DNA from: Chelydra serpentina
Taxonomy: Eukaryota > Chordata > Testudines > Chelydridae
Direction of reading: 5' to 3'
Length of the DNA: 64,000 bases
NCBI GenBank assembly: GCA_037349315.1
Contig: JBAIAC010000020.1
Coordinates: 2,046,001-2,110,000 of the forward strand
The notes under the pieces were generated by a model, which was not told the DNA's origin, searched no databases, and was given only the letters and a program-made list of their open reading frames with translations. Within the stretch, counting starts at the first letter, position 1. Every line of letters starts with the position of its first letter. Of the stretch, positions 55,690-64,000 are shown piece by piece. Made by a program: the position numbers and the translations under genes.

Positions 55690-55952
55690 ACTGAATCTTC
55701 TATACCAGTGAGCACTATTATCTTTCTCCACTGTATGCCAAGTAGAGCAGGACAATTACCTCCCATGTCTTACATACAACACTCCTTTTAATACACCCAA
55801 AACTGATATTAACTTTTTTTCTCAGCTGCACCACATTGTTGACTCATATTCAATTTAAGATCCACTATAACCCTCAGATAATTTTCAGCAGCACTACAAC
55901 CTGGCCAGTTATTCCCCATTTTGTAGTTGTGTATTTGATTTTTCCTTCCTTA
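55690..55952 (-). mobile_element. Old antisense CR1-like LINE relic, part 2
   Basis: The plus strand carries the antisense 'aacactccttttaatacaccc', 'gatccactataaccctcagat' and 'gtatttgatttttccttcct' words typical of CR1/L3-like 3' portions, also seen at 27290-27470. The sequence resumes at 60965 ('aagtctagtactttccacttgtctttattgaat'), showing that the Harbinger element inserted into it. Confidence 0.65.
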
Positions 55953-56342
55953 GGCCTGGTCTACACTAGGAGTTTATGTCGAATTTAGCAGCGTTAAATC
56001 GAATTAACCCTGCACCCGTCCACACAACGAAGCTATTTATTTCGACATAAAGGGCTCTTTAAATCGATTTCTGTACTCCTCCCCGACAAGGGGAGTAGTG
56101 CTAAATTCTACATGGCCATGTCGAATTAGGGTTAGTGTGGACGGAATTCGACGCTAATAGCTCCGGGAGCTATCCCACAGTGCACCACTCTGTGGACACT
56201 CTGGACAGCAGTCCGAGCTTGGATGCTCTGCCCAGCCACACAGGAAAATACCCGGGAACATTTGAATTCCTTTTCCTGTTTGGCCAGTTTGAATTTCATT
56301 TCCTGTTTGGACATCGTGGCGAGCTCAGCAGCACTGGCAACA

Positions 56343-58558
56343 ATGCAGAGCTCTCCAGCAGAGGTGACCATGCAATCCCAGAATCGAAAGAGGGCTCCAG
56401 CATGGACTGAACGGGAAGTGTTAGATCTGATAGCTGTATGGGGAGATGAATCCGTGCTATCAGAGCTACGTTCGAAAAAACAGAATGCGAAAATTTACGA
56501 AAAAATATCCAAGGCCATGACGGTCAGAGGATACAGCCGAGATGCAATGCAGTGCCGCGTGAAAATCAAGGAGCTGAGACAAGCGTACCAGAAGACCAAA
56601 GAGTCCAACGGGTGCTCTGGGTCCCAGCCCCAGACATGCCGTTTCTACGCGGCACTGCATGCAATCTTAGGTGGGACTGCCACCACTACCCCACCCCTGT
56701 CCGTGGACTCCGACGATGGGGTATTATCAATGGCCGCTTCCTCGGAGGTTTTCGCGAACAGGGAAGATGATGAAGGAGATGAGGAGGATGAGGCAGTCGA
56801 CAGCGCTTTCAACGCTGATTTCCCCGACAGCCAGGATCTCTTCATTACCCTGATGGAGATACCCTCCCAACCCTCCCAAGGTGGTAACCCGGACCGTGAA
56901 TCAGGGGAAGGATCAGTGGGTGAGTGTTCAAAACATATCTTTTGAAAAGAATAGACATGGTATTTTAGCAATTGGTTTTTTAATGATTAATTTGACCTAG
57001 GCGCTTTAGCTGCATTCATGGCCAGTGCAGCTACTGGAAAAGTCTGTTAACATGTGTGGGGATAGAGCAGAAATCCTCCTGGGACATCTCCATGAAGCTC
57101 TCCTGGAGGTACTTTGCATAAGGTTTCTGGGGAGAGCGGCCTTATTGCGTCTTCCATGGTAGGAAACTTTACCGCGCCAGGCCAGTAGCAGGTACTCCGG
57201 TATCATTGCCTGACAAAGCATGGCGGCACACGGCCCCGGTGTTTGCTGGCATTCACGCAGCATACGGTCTTTCTCTGTCTGCGTAATCCTCATCAGAGTG
57301 ATATCAGTCATGGTGACCTGGTTGGAATTAGGTGACTTTTATTATGGGGACTGTTTGCCTGTTCCTTAAAAAAAATCTACCTGGCAGTTTCCAGCTACGC
57401 GGTGGGGGCAAGGAGGGGGAATGTTCCCACTGGGCGGTTCGCTGGCAGCATGCAGGGATCGTTCACAGGAACAGCCATGCGGTGGGGGTGTGGAAGGTGG
57501 ACAGTTCATGCTGTGCGGTTCGCCGGCAGCATGCAGGGATCATTCCCAGGAACAGCCACACGGTGCGGGGGAAAGGGGGACAGTTCATGCTGGGCGTTTC
57601 GCCGGCAGCATGCAAAGATCGTTCCTGGGAACAGCCACGCGGTGGGGGGGAAAGGGGGACAGTTCATGCTGGGCGGTTCGCCGGCAGCATGCAGTGATCG
57701 TTCCCAGGAACAGACATGCATTGAGGTGAGGGCTAGACCGACCATCCCAGAGAATGGGATGGCTGGGGTTACTGTGGTTTCTGCAGCTGCACATTAACAC
57801 GCACAGCGCAGTAGTAACTGGCCAACTCTAGGAGCTGTGCTTGGAACGGGAAAGGAGGGCGCTGCTGTAAATTAAGCTTTCAGCAGCCAAAAGTCTACGG
57901 CTTACCATGGCCGCCTGCTAGCCAATTTCTGTTGCCCGGCCCTGCTTGTGTGATCTGTACACCAAGACCCCAGGCACTCAATGTAAAGATTCAAAATGCG
58001 ACCTTGTACTGAAAGCACATGTGATAGGTAGTGTGCATGGTCTTGTTCACAGGGAAAGACTATATTCATTGTTCTGGAAAATGTATCTTCGTAAAGAATT
58101 CACTCCCTTTTTTTCAACCCACTGCTGCGAGTGTCTCTCGGGCTCCCTTGGCATCTCCCTCCCAAAGGCTGGCACAGGTCAGGCGGCGAAAGAAAAGAAC
58201 GCGGGACGAGATGTTCTCCGAACTCATGCACTGCTCTTGCACTGAGGCAGCACAGCAGACTCAGTGGAGAGAGAACACATCGCGAGCAACCAGTGAACGG
58301 GAGGAGAGGATGGAAGCTCGTGAGGACAGGTGGTGGCTGGAAGACCGGCGGGTGACTGAGACGCTGCTTGGGCTAATGTGGGAGCAAACGGACACGCTCC
58401 GGCGACTTGTAGATGTTCTGCAGGACCAGAGGCAGGAGGACAGAGCCCCGCCCTCCCCCACCACAAAGTCCCATACCCCCCTCACCCAAAGTCCCAAGAA
58501 CGAGGGGTGGCAGGGTCCGTGGAAACAACCAGTCCACCCCTGCGGACTGCTCAAGTAG
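56343..58558 (+). CDS. Harbinger Myb/SANT-like DNA-binding accessory protein, two exons
   Basis: Exon 1 runs 56343-56920 and exon 2 58132-58558. Donor GTGAGT after 56920 leaves phase 2, and the acceptor 'cactgctgcgag' at 58131 resumes in phase 2, giving an uninterrupted product of about 334 residues. The N-terminal trihelix or Myb/SANT-like domain is clear: KRAPAWTEREVLDLIAVWGD, then AMTVRGYSRDAMQCRVKIKE and LRQAYQKTKE. An acidic middle and a basic segment (RRRKKRTRDEMFSEL) follow, then a coiled-coil C-terminus (RRLVDVLQDQRQED). In Harbinger elements this protein binds the transposon ends and helps the transposase enter the nucleus. An upstream in-frame start at 56223 is possible, but 56343 better fits the conserved start. 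Confidence 0.7.
57006..57311 (-). other. Open frame inside the Myb-gene intron, antisense to it
   Basis: An uninterrupted 101-codon minus-strand frame starts MTDITLMRITQTEKDRMLRE and contains CQAMIPEYLLLAWRGKV. It has normal amino acid composition, unlike the shadows nearby. I recognise no domain. It could be a third Harbinger exon or a captured fragment. Confidence 0.35.
57433..57715. repeat. Tandem repeat, about 3.5 units of 77-82 bp
   Basis: Units start at about 57433, 57515, 57592 and 57673 with 'gttcgccggcagcatgcag', and contain 'atcgttcccaggaacagcca', a G-rich run and 'acagttcatgctg'. The repeated frames on both strands (57332-57800) are products of this array, not genes. Confidence 0.9.
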
Positions 58559-59350
58559 CAGAAGGCTCTCATTCCCCGAGTTTTGATGTGTCCTTTCCTT
58601 CCCTCCAACCTCACCCCACCGTAGCCTCCGTCCCTTAATAAAAAATACGTTTTTGTTAAGCAATGTTTCCTTCTTTTTTTTTAAACGATGGTGTGTTTGA
58701 AGTGGGGGAAGGGGGTTGGTAATTGGAGAAGATAGGCAACTTTAACAGGGTACAGACACAGGGGCAGGTTCACCAGAAGGTTAAACACACGTTACAGTCA
58801 CTAGGTACCCTGGTCAGTCTGGGAGCTAGTTTTGATGTTCTGTGTGAGGGGGGTATGGGACTTTGTGGCGGGGGAGGGTGGTTACAGATCTGCTGCAGCG
58901 GGGCTCTGTCCTCGTTCCTCCAGTCCGGAGGCAGGAGGACAGAGCCCCGCTGCAGCAGATCTGTAACCGCCCTCCCCCGCCACAAAGTCCCATACCCCCC
59001 TCACACAGAGTCCCTAAAAGGAGGGGTGGCAGGCTCCGTAGAAACAACCAGTCCACCCCTGCAGACTGCTCAAGCAGCAGAAGGCTGTCATTCCCCGAGT
59101 TTTGAAGCGTCCTTTCCTTCCCTCCATCCGCACCCCACCCTAGCCTCCATCCCAGTTTCCTCCCTTTACTGAAAAATCCTTAATAAAAAAGACGGTTTTC
59201 TTGAACAATGTTTCCTTTATTTTCGTTTTAAAGGTGTGTTTGAAGGGGGGGAAGGGGGTTGGTAATTGGAGAGGATAGGCAATATGAACAGGGTAAAGGA
59301 ACGGGGGCAGGTTCACCTCCTGTTTACACAAACGTAAGAGTCACTGGTTA
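58435..59350. repeat. Tandem duplication of the convergent 3' region, about 400 bp
   Basis: Positions 58437-58830 and 58965-59345 are direct copies. Both run from 'cagagcccc..ccaccacaaagtcccatacccccctcac' through 'caaccagtccacccctg', 'agcagaaggct', 'cattccccgagttttga', two polyadenylation-like 'ttaataaaaaa' segments and 'gaagggggttggtaattggaga' to the 'agagtcact' region. The duplication separates the ends of the Myb gene and the transposase gene. Confidence 0.85.
58841..59007. repeat. Inverted repeat with 73-nt arms
   Basis: Arms 58841-58913 and 58935-59007 are reverse complements with one mismatch, around a 21-nt loop. They include 'gggactttgtggcggggga' and 'cagatctgctgcagcgggg'. It sits at the junction of the two direct copies described for 58435-59350 and would form a strong hairpin. 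Confidence 0.9.
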
Positions 59351-60586
59351 GCCTGATCAGTCTGGAGCTGGCTTTCAAAGCTTCCCGGATGCACAGCGCA
59401 TCCCGCTGGGCTCTTCTAATCGCCCGGGTGCCTGGCTGTGCGTAATTAGCAGCCAGGCGATTTGCATCAACCTCCCACCCCGCCATAAACGTCTCCCCCC
59501 TGCTCTCACAGAGATTGTGGCGCACACAGCAAGCTGCAATAACAATGGGGATATTTGTTTCGCTGAGATCTGAGCGAGTAAGTAAGCTTCTCCAGTGAGC
59601 TTTCAAACGTCCGAAAGCACACTCCACCACCATTCTGGACTTGCTCAGCCGGTAGTTGAAGAGCTCCTTTTCACTGTCCAGGGAACCTGTGTACGGCTTC
59701 ATGAGCCAGGGCATTAGCGGGTAGGCTGGGTCCCCAAGGATCACTATAGGCATCTCCACATCCCCAACAGTTATTTTGTGGTCTGGGAAGTAAATACTTT
59801 TCTGCAGCCGTCTAAACAGACCAGAGTTCCTGAAAATGTGAGCATCATGAACCTTGCCCGGCCATCTGACGTTGATGTTGGTAAAAAGTCCCTTATGATC
59901 CACCGGTGCTTTCAGCACCATTGAAAAGTAGCCCTTTCGGTTAATGTACTGGCTGCCCTGGTGGTCCGGTCCCAGGATAGGGATGTGCGTTCCATCTATA
60001 GCCCCATTGCAGCAAAGCCATCTATTATCACCTGCACCTTTGACAGCAGCAGCTCAACGATTGTGTTGGCTACCTGCATCACAGCAACCCCCACGGTAGA
60101 TTTGCCCACTCCAAAGTGATTCGCGACTGACCGGTAGCTGTCTGGTGTTGCAAGCTTCCAGAGGGCTATGGCCACTCGCTTCTGGACTGTCAGGGCTGCT
60201 CTCATCCTGGTGTCCTGGCGCTTCAGGGCAGGGGACAGCAACTCACAAAGTTCCAGGAAAGTGCTCTTACACATTCGAAAGTTTTGCAGCCACTGTGATT
60301 CATCCCAGACCTGCAGCACTATGCGGTCCCACCAGTCCGTGCTTGTTTCCCGGGCCCAGAATCGCCGTTCCACAGCATCAACATGACCCAGTGCCACCAT
60401 GATGTCCACGTTGCGGGGACCCGTGCTTTGAGAGAGGTTTGTGCCCCTCTCATAGTCACTGTCCTCACCGCGCTGCCGTAGCCTCCTCGCCCGATTTCTC
60501 AAAATCTGCCTCTGAATAAGGTGGACGATAAGGCGCGAGGTGTTGACAACGGCCATAACTGCAGCGATGATCGCAGCGGGCTCCAT
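59313..60586 (-). pseudogene. PIF/Harbinger DDE transposase (HARBI1-like), one small deletion
   Basis: The N-terminal frame starts at 60586 (MEPAAIIAAVMAVVNTSRLI). It covers the helix-turn-helix-like region with RMRAALTVQKRVAIALWKLA and FGVGKSTVGVAV, and breaks near 60000 after IIDGFAAMG. The C-terminal frame continues with IDGTHIPILGPDHQGSQYIN (first Asp, 59996), VILGDPAYPLMPWLMKPYTG (second Asp) and VVECAFGRLKAHWRS (Glu), completing the DDE triad of DDE_Tnp_4. About a dozen bases seem lost at the junction, just before the first Asp, shifting the frame. Active copies cut and paste the element. This copy would not make a full-length enzyme. Confidence 0.85.
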
Positions 60587-60964
60587 GCTCGCGGTGCTGT
60601 GGCGTCCATGCTGTCAATCAAGGGGAAAGGGCGCGAAATGATTGCCTGCCGCCGTTTTCACAGAGGGCGGGGGGGAAGGGAGGGCTGAATGACGACAGTT
60701 ACCCAAAACCACCCGCGACACCTTTTTTGCCCCACCAGGCATTGGGGGCTTGACCCAGAATTCCAATGGGCAGCGGGGACTGCTGGAACTGTGCGATAGC
60801 TACCCACAGTGCATTGCTTGGAATGTCGACGCTTGCCCCGTTACTGTGGACTCACAAAGTTGAATTACTGTGCTTAGTGTGGACACACACGTTCGACTTT
60901 GTAATATCGGTTTCAAAAAATCGGTTGAAGTAAAATTGAACTACTCTCATAGTGTAGACATACC

Positions 60965-61110
60965 CTAAGTCTAGTACTTTCCACTTGTCTTTATTGAATT
61001 TAAATCCTTCTTTGCTTAACATCTTGCCAGTTTTTCCCAAACTGAAACGGACAATGTCTGGCATGATGTCTACTCTCCATCTTCCTTTAATCTCTGACCA
61101 CACCCTCATA
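60965..61110 (-). mobile_element. Old antisense CR1-like LINE relic, part 3
   Basis: This continues the LINE interrupted at 55952 ('ttccacttgtctttattgaat', 'aacatcttgccagttttt'). Confidence 0.55.
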
Positions 61111-61869
61111 CTCAACCACTCACTTCAACAAAACAGAATAAAGGCAATGTTGTGCCTCACCCTTATGGGGGCATAGAGGATGCAACAAACCATCTCCCTC
61201 TCACACTGACCATGTAAGGACAACTTCAGGCTCCGGGCCAGTCCCCATCCTACCTCACCCCTCACCGGCGTGTGAGTGGAACTGGTGCAGTGGAGGAGTG
61301 CAGGAGGCATTGCATTACTCCTGCAGCCAAAGCACTGCACTGAGCAATTTAGTGTAAGACACTGAGCTGTCGCACTGTTGTTTTATCATCACTCACATTG
61401 TTAAATTAGAAGCATTAAAATACGGCATTTCAGGAATTAGGGTTACTTACTTGCAAGTGAAGTACTTTGAAATGAGCCTCTGGATATTCACACTCATGGT
61501 ATCAGGGCATCTGCATCATGAGCCTCCAGGATGTTATGGAGAGCAGTGCCCATTGGAGCTAGTCACCATGTCTTTTTTCTGATGGTAGAAAAGTGGAAGT
61601 GGTCCCAACAACTCTTCAATTCTTTCCCTTAATATGACAATTCCTAACCCGAGACTCCAAAGAAATGGATAAGGTGGGAGGAGAGTGTGAATGTACAGAG
61701 GCTTGTCTTGGAGCACAACAGTTATGAGTAAGTAACTTTATTTCTTCTTCAAGTCACCAACTGAGGGTCAAGTTTAGACAGGCACCTACCCAGACACTCA
61801 AGAAGAATAAGCACGACCCCCAAGCATTTAACTGAACACTTGCTGGCATAGGGTGCAGTTTTGGGTAGA
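61111..61869. other. No gene seen
   Basis: Spacer without a recognised repeat terminus. The small frames here lack domains. Confidence 0.4.
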
Positions 61870-61874
61870 GGTCT

Positions 61875-62690
61875 TGTCATAACCATACAGCTAAGGGTAG
61901 CTTAAAATTCCTCATTACCTGTAAGGGGTTAAGAAGCTCAAATAGCCTGGTTGGCACCTGACCAACAGGACCAATGAAGAAAGAAGATACTTTCAAATCC
62001 TGGGGGGGGGGGCGGGGGGGAAAGGCTTTGTTTTGTGCTTTTAGTTTCTGTTCTCTCTTGGGACTGTGAGGGACCGGGCAGAAATCCATCTTTCCAAACC
62101 ATCCTCAACCAAGTCTCCAATATTGCAACAAGTAAGTTAGTCAAGCATTGCAATTTGGTTTTCTTTTGTTTTGCTTGCAAATTTTCCCTGTGCTAAGAGG
62201 GAGGTTTTATTCCTGTTTCTGTAACTTTAAGGTTTTGCCCAGAGGGGAATCCTCTGTGTTTTGAAGCTGAGTACCCTATAAAGTATTTTCCATCCTGATT
62301 TTGCAGAGATGATTTTTACCTTTCTTGTTTTAATAAAATCCTCAATTAAGAACCTGACTAATTTTTCCATTGTTCTAAGACCCAGGGGTTTGGGTCTTTC
62401 ATCACTTTCTAACCAATTGGTTAGGAGATTATTCTCAAGCCTCGCGAGGAAAGGGGGTGTAAGGGCTTGAGGGGAGATTTTGGGGGAAGGGGAACTCCAA
62501 GTGGTCCTTTTCCCTGGTTCTTTGTTTAAATCACTTGGTGGTGGCAGCATTTACCTAATCCCAGGTACAAGGGAAAATTTGTGCTTGGGGAAGTTTTTAA
62601 CCTAAGCTGGTAGAAATAAGATTAGGGGATCTTTCATGTGGGTCCCCACAACTGTACCCTAGAGTTCAGAGTGGGGAGGGAACCCTGACA
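61875..62690 (+). mobile_element. Solo LTR of the Ty3/Gypsy-type family seen at 27663-28476
   Basis: An 816-bp LTR runs from TGTCATAA to CCCTGACA, with perfect 5-bp target duplications GGTCT (61870-61874 and 62691-62695). Full-length homology to 27663-28476 is clear. No internal sequence remains, so two LTRs recombined after insertion. Confidence 0.92.
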
Positions 62691-62695
62691 GGTCT

Positions 62696-63457
62696 CCAGT
62701 CAGAGGCACATACAGAGAAGCAGAAAAATATATGACAATGATTGTCTTTCAAGGTGGCCTCATTGTTCTTGCTGCTTGTAATTTTGATGCAACCAGGACA
62801 CAGCAAGGAGAGTGCCTCAGGAACACTTTTGAAAATCAGACAGAGCTCTGTCTATGGACCACAGAACTGAGTACAATGTCTCTCAGGTTGTTAGTATAGC
62901 TGCACAAAATTTTGCGCAGTGCCAGCTAGCCCATTACCCATCCTGGCAAGCCTCATTAGTGAGACTCTGCCATATGCTGCAGCTGACGGTTCCATTTGAC
63001 CCAATTACTGGGGCTTGGTAAAGCAAAGAATGGGCGCCCCTAGGTGTTTGTACCACCCTTTATGTGCAGCACTAAATCCAAAGCAGACCTGCATAGCTCT
63101 GTGTGTTCTCTGTGGATCCACGGTAATTCAACTTTCATTCCTTGCAAAAGATGGCTCCAGGCATTTCTTCTTTCCCTTGCAAAGGGGCTTTGAAATCAAT
63201 AAGCAACCCTTTTGGGGGCCACCAGACACCAGGACTGGGGCCTGCTTCTCCCACAGACACTGAGCTGGAGAAATCTTTGGATCTGTGAGATATCTCAGAA
63301 TTGATAGAACTAAGGTGAGGGAAAGAGACACAGCAACTTCACATCATAAAAGAGCCTTTGATTCAGACATCACTTCTTAGCTCATCAGATCTTCAGCAGC
63401 TGTATTCTTGTAAACCCAATGCTGGGCACGTGAATTTCTGCTAGACATTTTATGGAC
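62696..63457. other. No gene seen
   Basis: Intergenic or intronic sequence. The opposite-strand frames at 63015-63331 overlap and carry no domain. Confidence 0.4.
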
Positions 63458-63619
63458 AGATTTTCAAAGGTTAGGTGCCTAAAGATGCATGTAAGCACCT
63501 TTTGGGATTTTCCAAAAATGCATAGACCCCTAATTCCCAGCGTTAGGTGCATGGACACTTTGAAAGTCACACTAGGTGATTATCTGCATCTTTAAGCAGA
63601 CCTTTGAAAATCTGGCCCT
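63458..63619. repeat. Palindromic MITE-like repeat
   Basis: The ends are inverted: 'acagattttcaaaggttagg' at 63458 and 'agacctttgaaaatctggccc' at 63599. Inside are paired 'gatgcat' and 'tgcatc' words. The terminal word recurs in the small repeat at 33146-33226. Confidence 0.65.
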
Positions 63620-63751
63620 AAATCATTAGGGGTAGGGTTGCAAAACCTCCTAGAATCTGGGGAATAGAACCAAATACATTGGCTGAGAAGATGATGAGAG
63701 TAAGAGAATCCAAGAATGGATTTATCTCTTTCTTTTACTTTTCTCTTTCAG

Positions 63752-63960
63752 GACGAGGGTCTGTGAGATGACACACCAGAAGGGAAAACCATCTGCCTGA
63801 CAAGCAAGACATCAAGTGTGTGCCTCTGAAAATAGCCAAACAGGAAGTACTATGTGAAGACACCATCTTGTAACTGAGCGATTCTGCATTCCACAGTTTT
63901 GTGATGACATGCATGCTGGGTTTGTTTGTTCACACCAGTATGTTAGGCACAGAATCAACA
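63752..63960 (+). other. Possible terminal exon start
   Basis: A strong plus-strand acceptor (cttttacttttctctttcag) ends at 63751. In phase 1 the following frame is (G)RGSVR and then a stop, which would suit a last exon that is mostly 3' UTR. No partner exon is visible, so this may be chance. Confidence 0.2.
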
Positions 63961-64000
63961 GTTCTCCAAAGATCACAGAGTAGAGACTGCAGTACCAGAC

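Larger units (their letters stand above)
55953..60964. mobile_element. Autonomous-type PIF/Harbinger transposon, about 5.0 kb
   Basis: The left end is GGCCTGGTCTACACTAGG and the right end, inward, GGTATGTCTACACTATG. The flanking 3-bp target site is TTA on the left and CTA on the right, an aged TTA duplication as expected for Harbinger. Inside are two convergent genes: a Myb/SANT-like gene on the plus strand and a DDE transposase on the minus strand, the standard pair for this superfamily. Between them are tandem and inverted duplications. Confidence 0.88.

Noticed and set aside
57433..57715. A regularly spaced repeat array that could superficially be read as CRISPR.
   Set aside because: Units are contiguous imperfect tandem copies without unique spacers, in a vertebrate transposon.
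57332..57800. Several overlapping Gly/Cys-rich frames on both strands.
   Set aside because: They are translations of the 80-bp tandem repeat in the Harbinger intron.

Overview
The window looks like nuclear DNA from a sauropsid, most likely a turtle (crocodilian less likely). It has no bacterial-style gene organisation. It is AT-rich, intron-like sequence packed with CR1 LINEs ending in (ATTCTATG)n or (GTTCTTAT)n, a Tx1-clade LINE, Ty3/Gypsy-type LTR elements, a PIF/Harbinger transposon and hAT-like and palindromic MITEs. The turtle call is inferred from this repeat mix and was not tested by a search.

Host-gene content is sparse. One intact group-B SRCR exon lies on the minus strand (6033-6347). 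Scattered, mostly broken exons form repeated units of an immunoglobulin-superfamily gene family that resembles avian B-G, butyrophilin and MOG genes. These pieces are two transmembrane exons (1636-1728, 13937-14023), coiled-coil or heptad tail exons (3500-3659, 26190-26339, 11230-11288), very small phase-1 exons (10283-10318, perhaps 55403-55435), a shared flanking module found four times (1-410, 3660-4280, 8225-8560, 26340-27660), and one broken IgV exon on the plus strand (49345-49687). No complete host gene can be assembled.

Layout: 0-14 kb holds repeat units of that family with CR1 insertions and the SRCR exon. 14.9-18.4 kb is an ERV-like relic and a hAT fragment. 18.4-24.4 kb is a GC-rich, 5'-truncated Tx1-clade LINE on the minus strand, followed by an old antisense LINE. 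26-29 kb holds a tail exon split from its surroundings by a CR1 and a Gypsy-type LTR with a gag stub. 31.5-35.1 kb has two copies of an unnamed repeat, one hit by a palindromic insertion. 36-39.9 kb is a nearly intact APE-type LINE whose reading frame has only two stops. 41.2-43.8 kb is a DNA transposon with CACTG termini that encodes a transposase-like protein I cannot assign to a named family. 45.4-47.6 kb is a very young gag-only LTR retrotransposon with near-identical LTRs and a target-site duplication. 48-53 kb holds rearranged CR1s around the IgV exon. 55.95-60.96 kb is a PIF/Harbinger element with an intact two-exon Myb/SANT gene and a damaged transposase. 61.9-62.7 kb is a solo LTR with a 5-bp target duplication.

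Most open reading frames here belong to mobile elements. The host signal is a decayed multigene immune-receptor cluster that has been repeatedly used as an insertion target.
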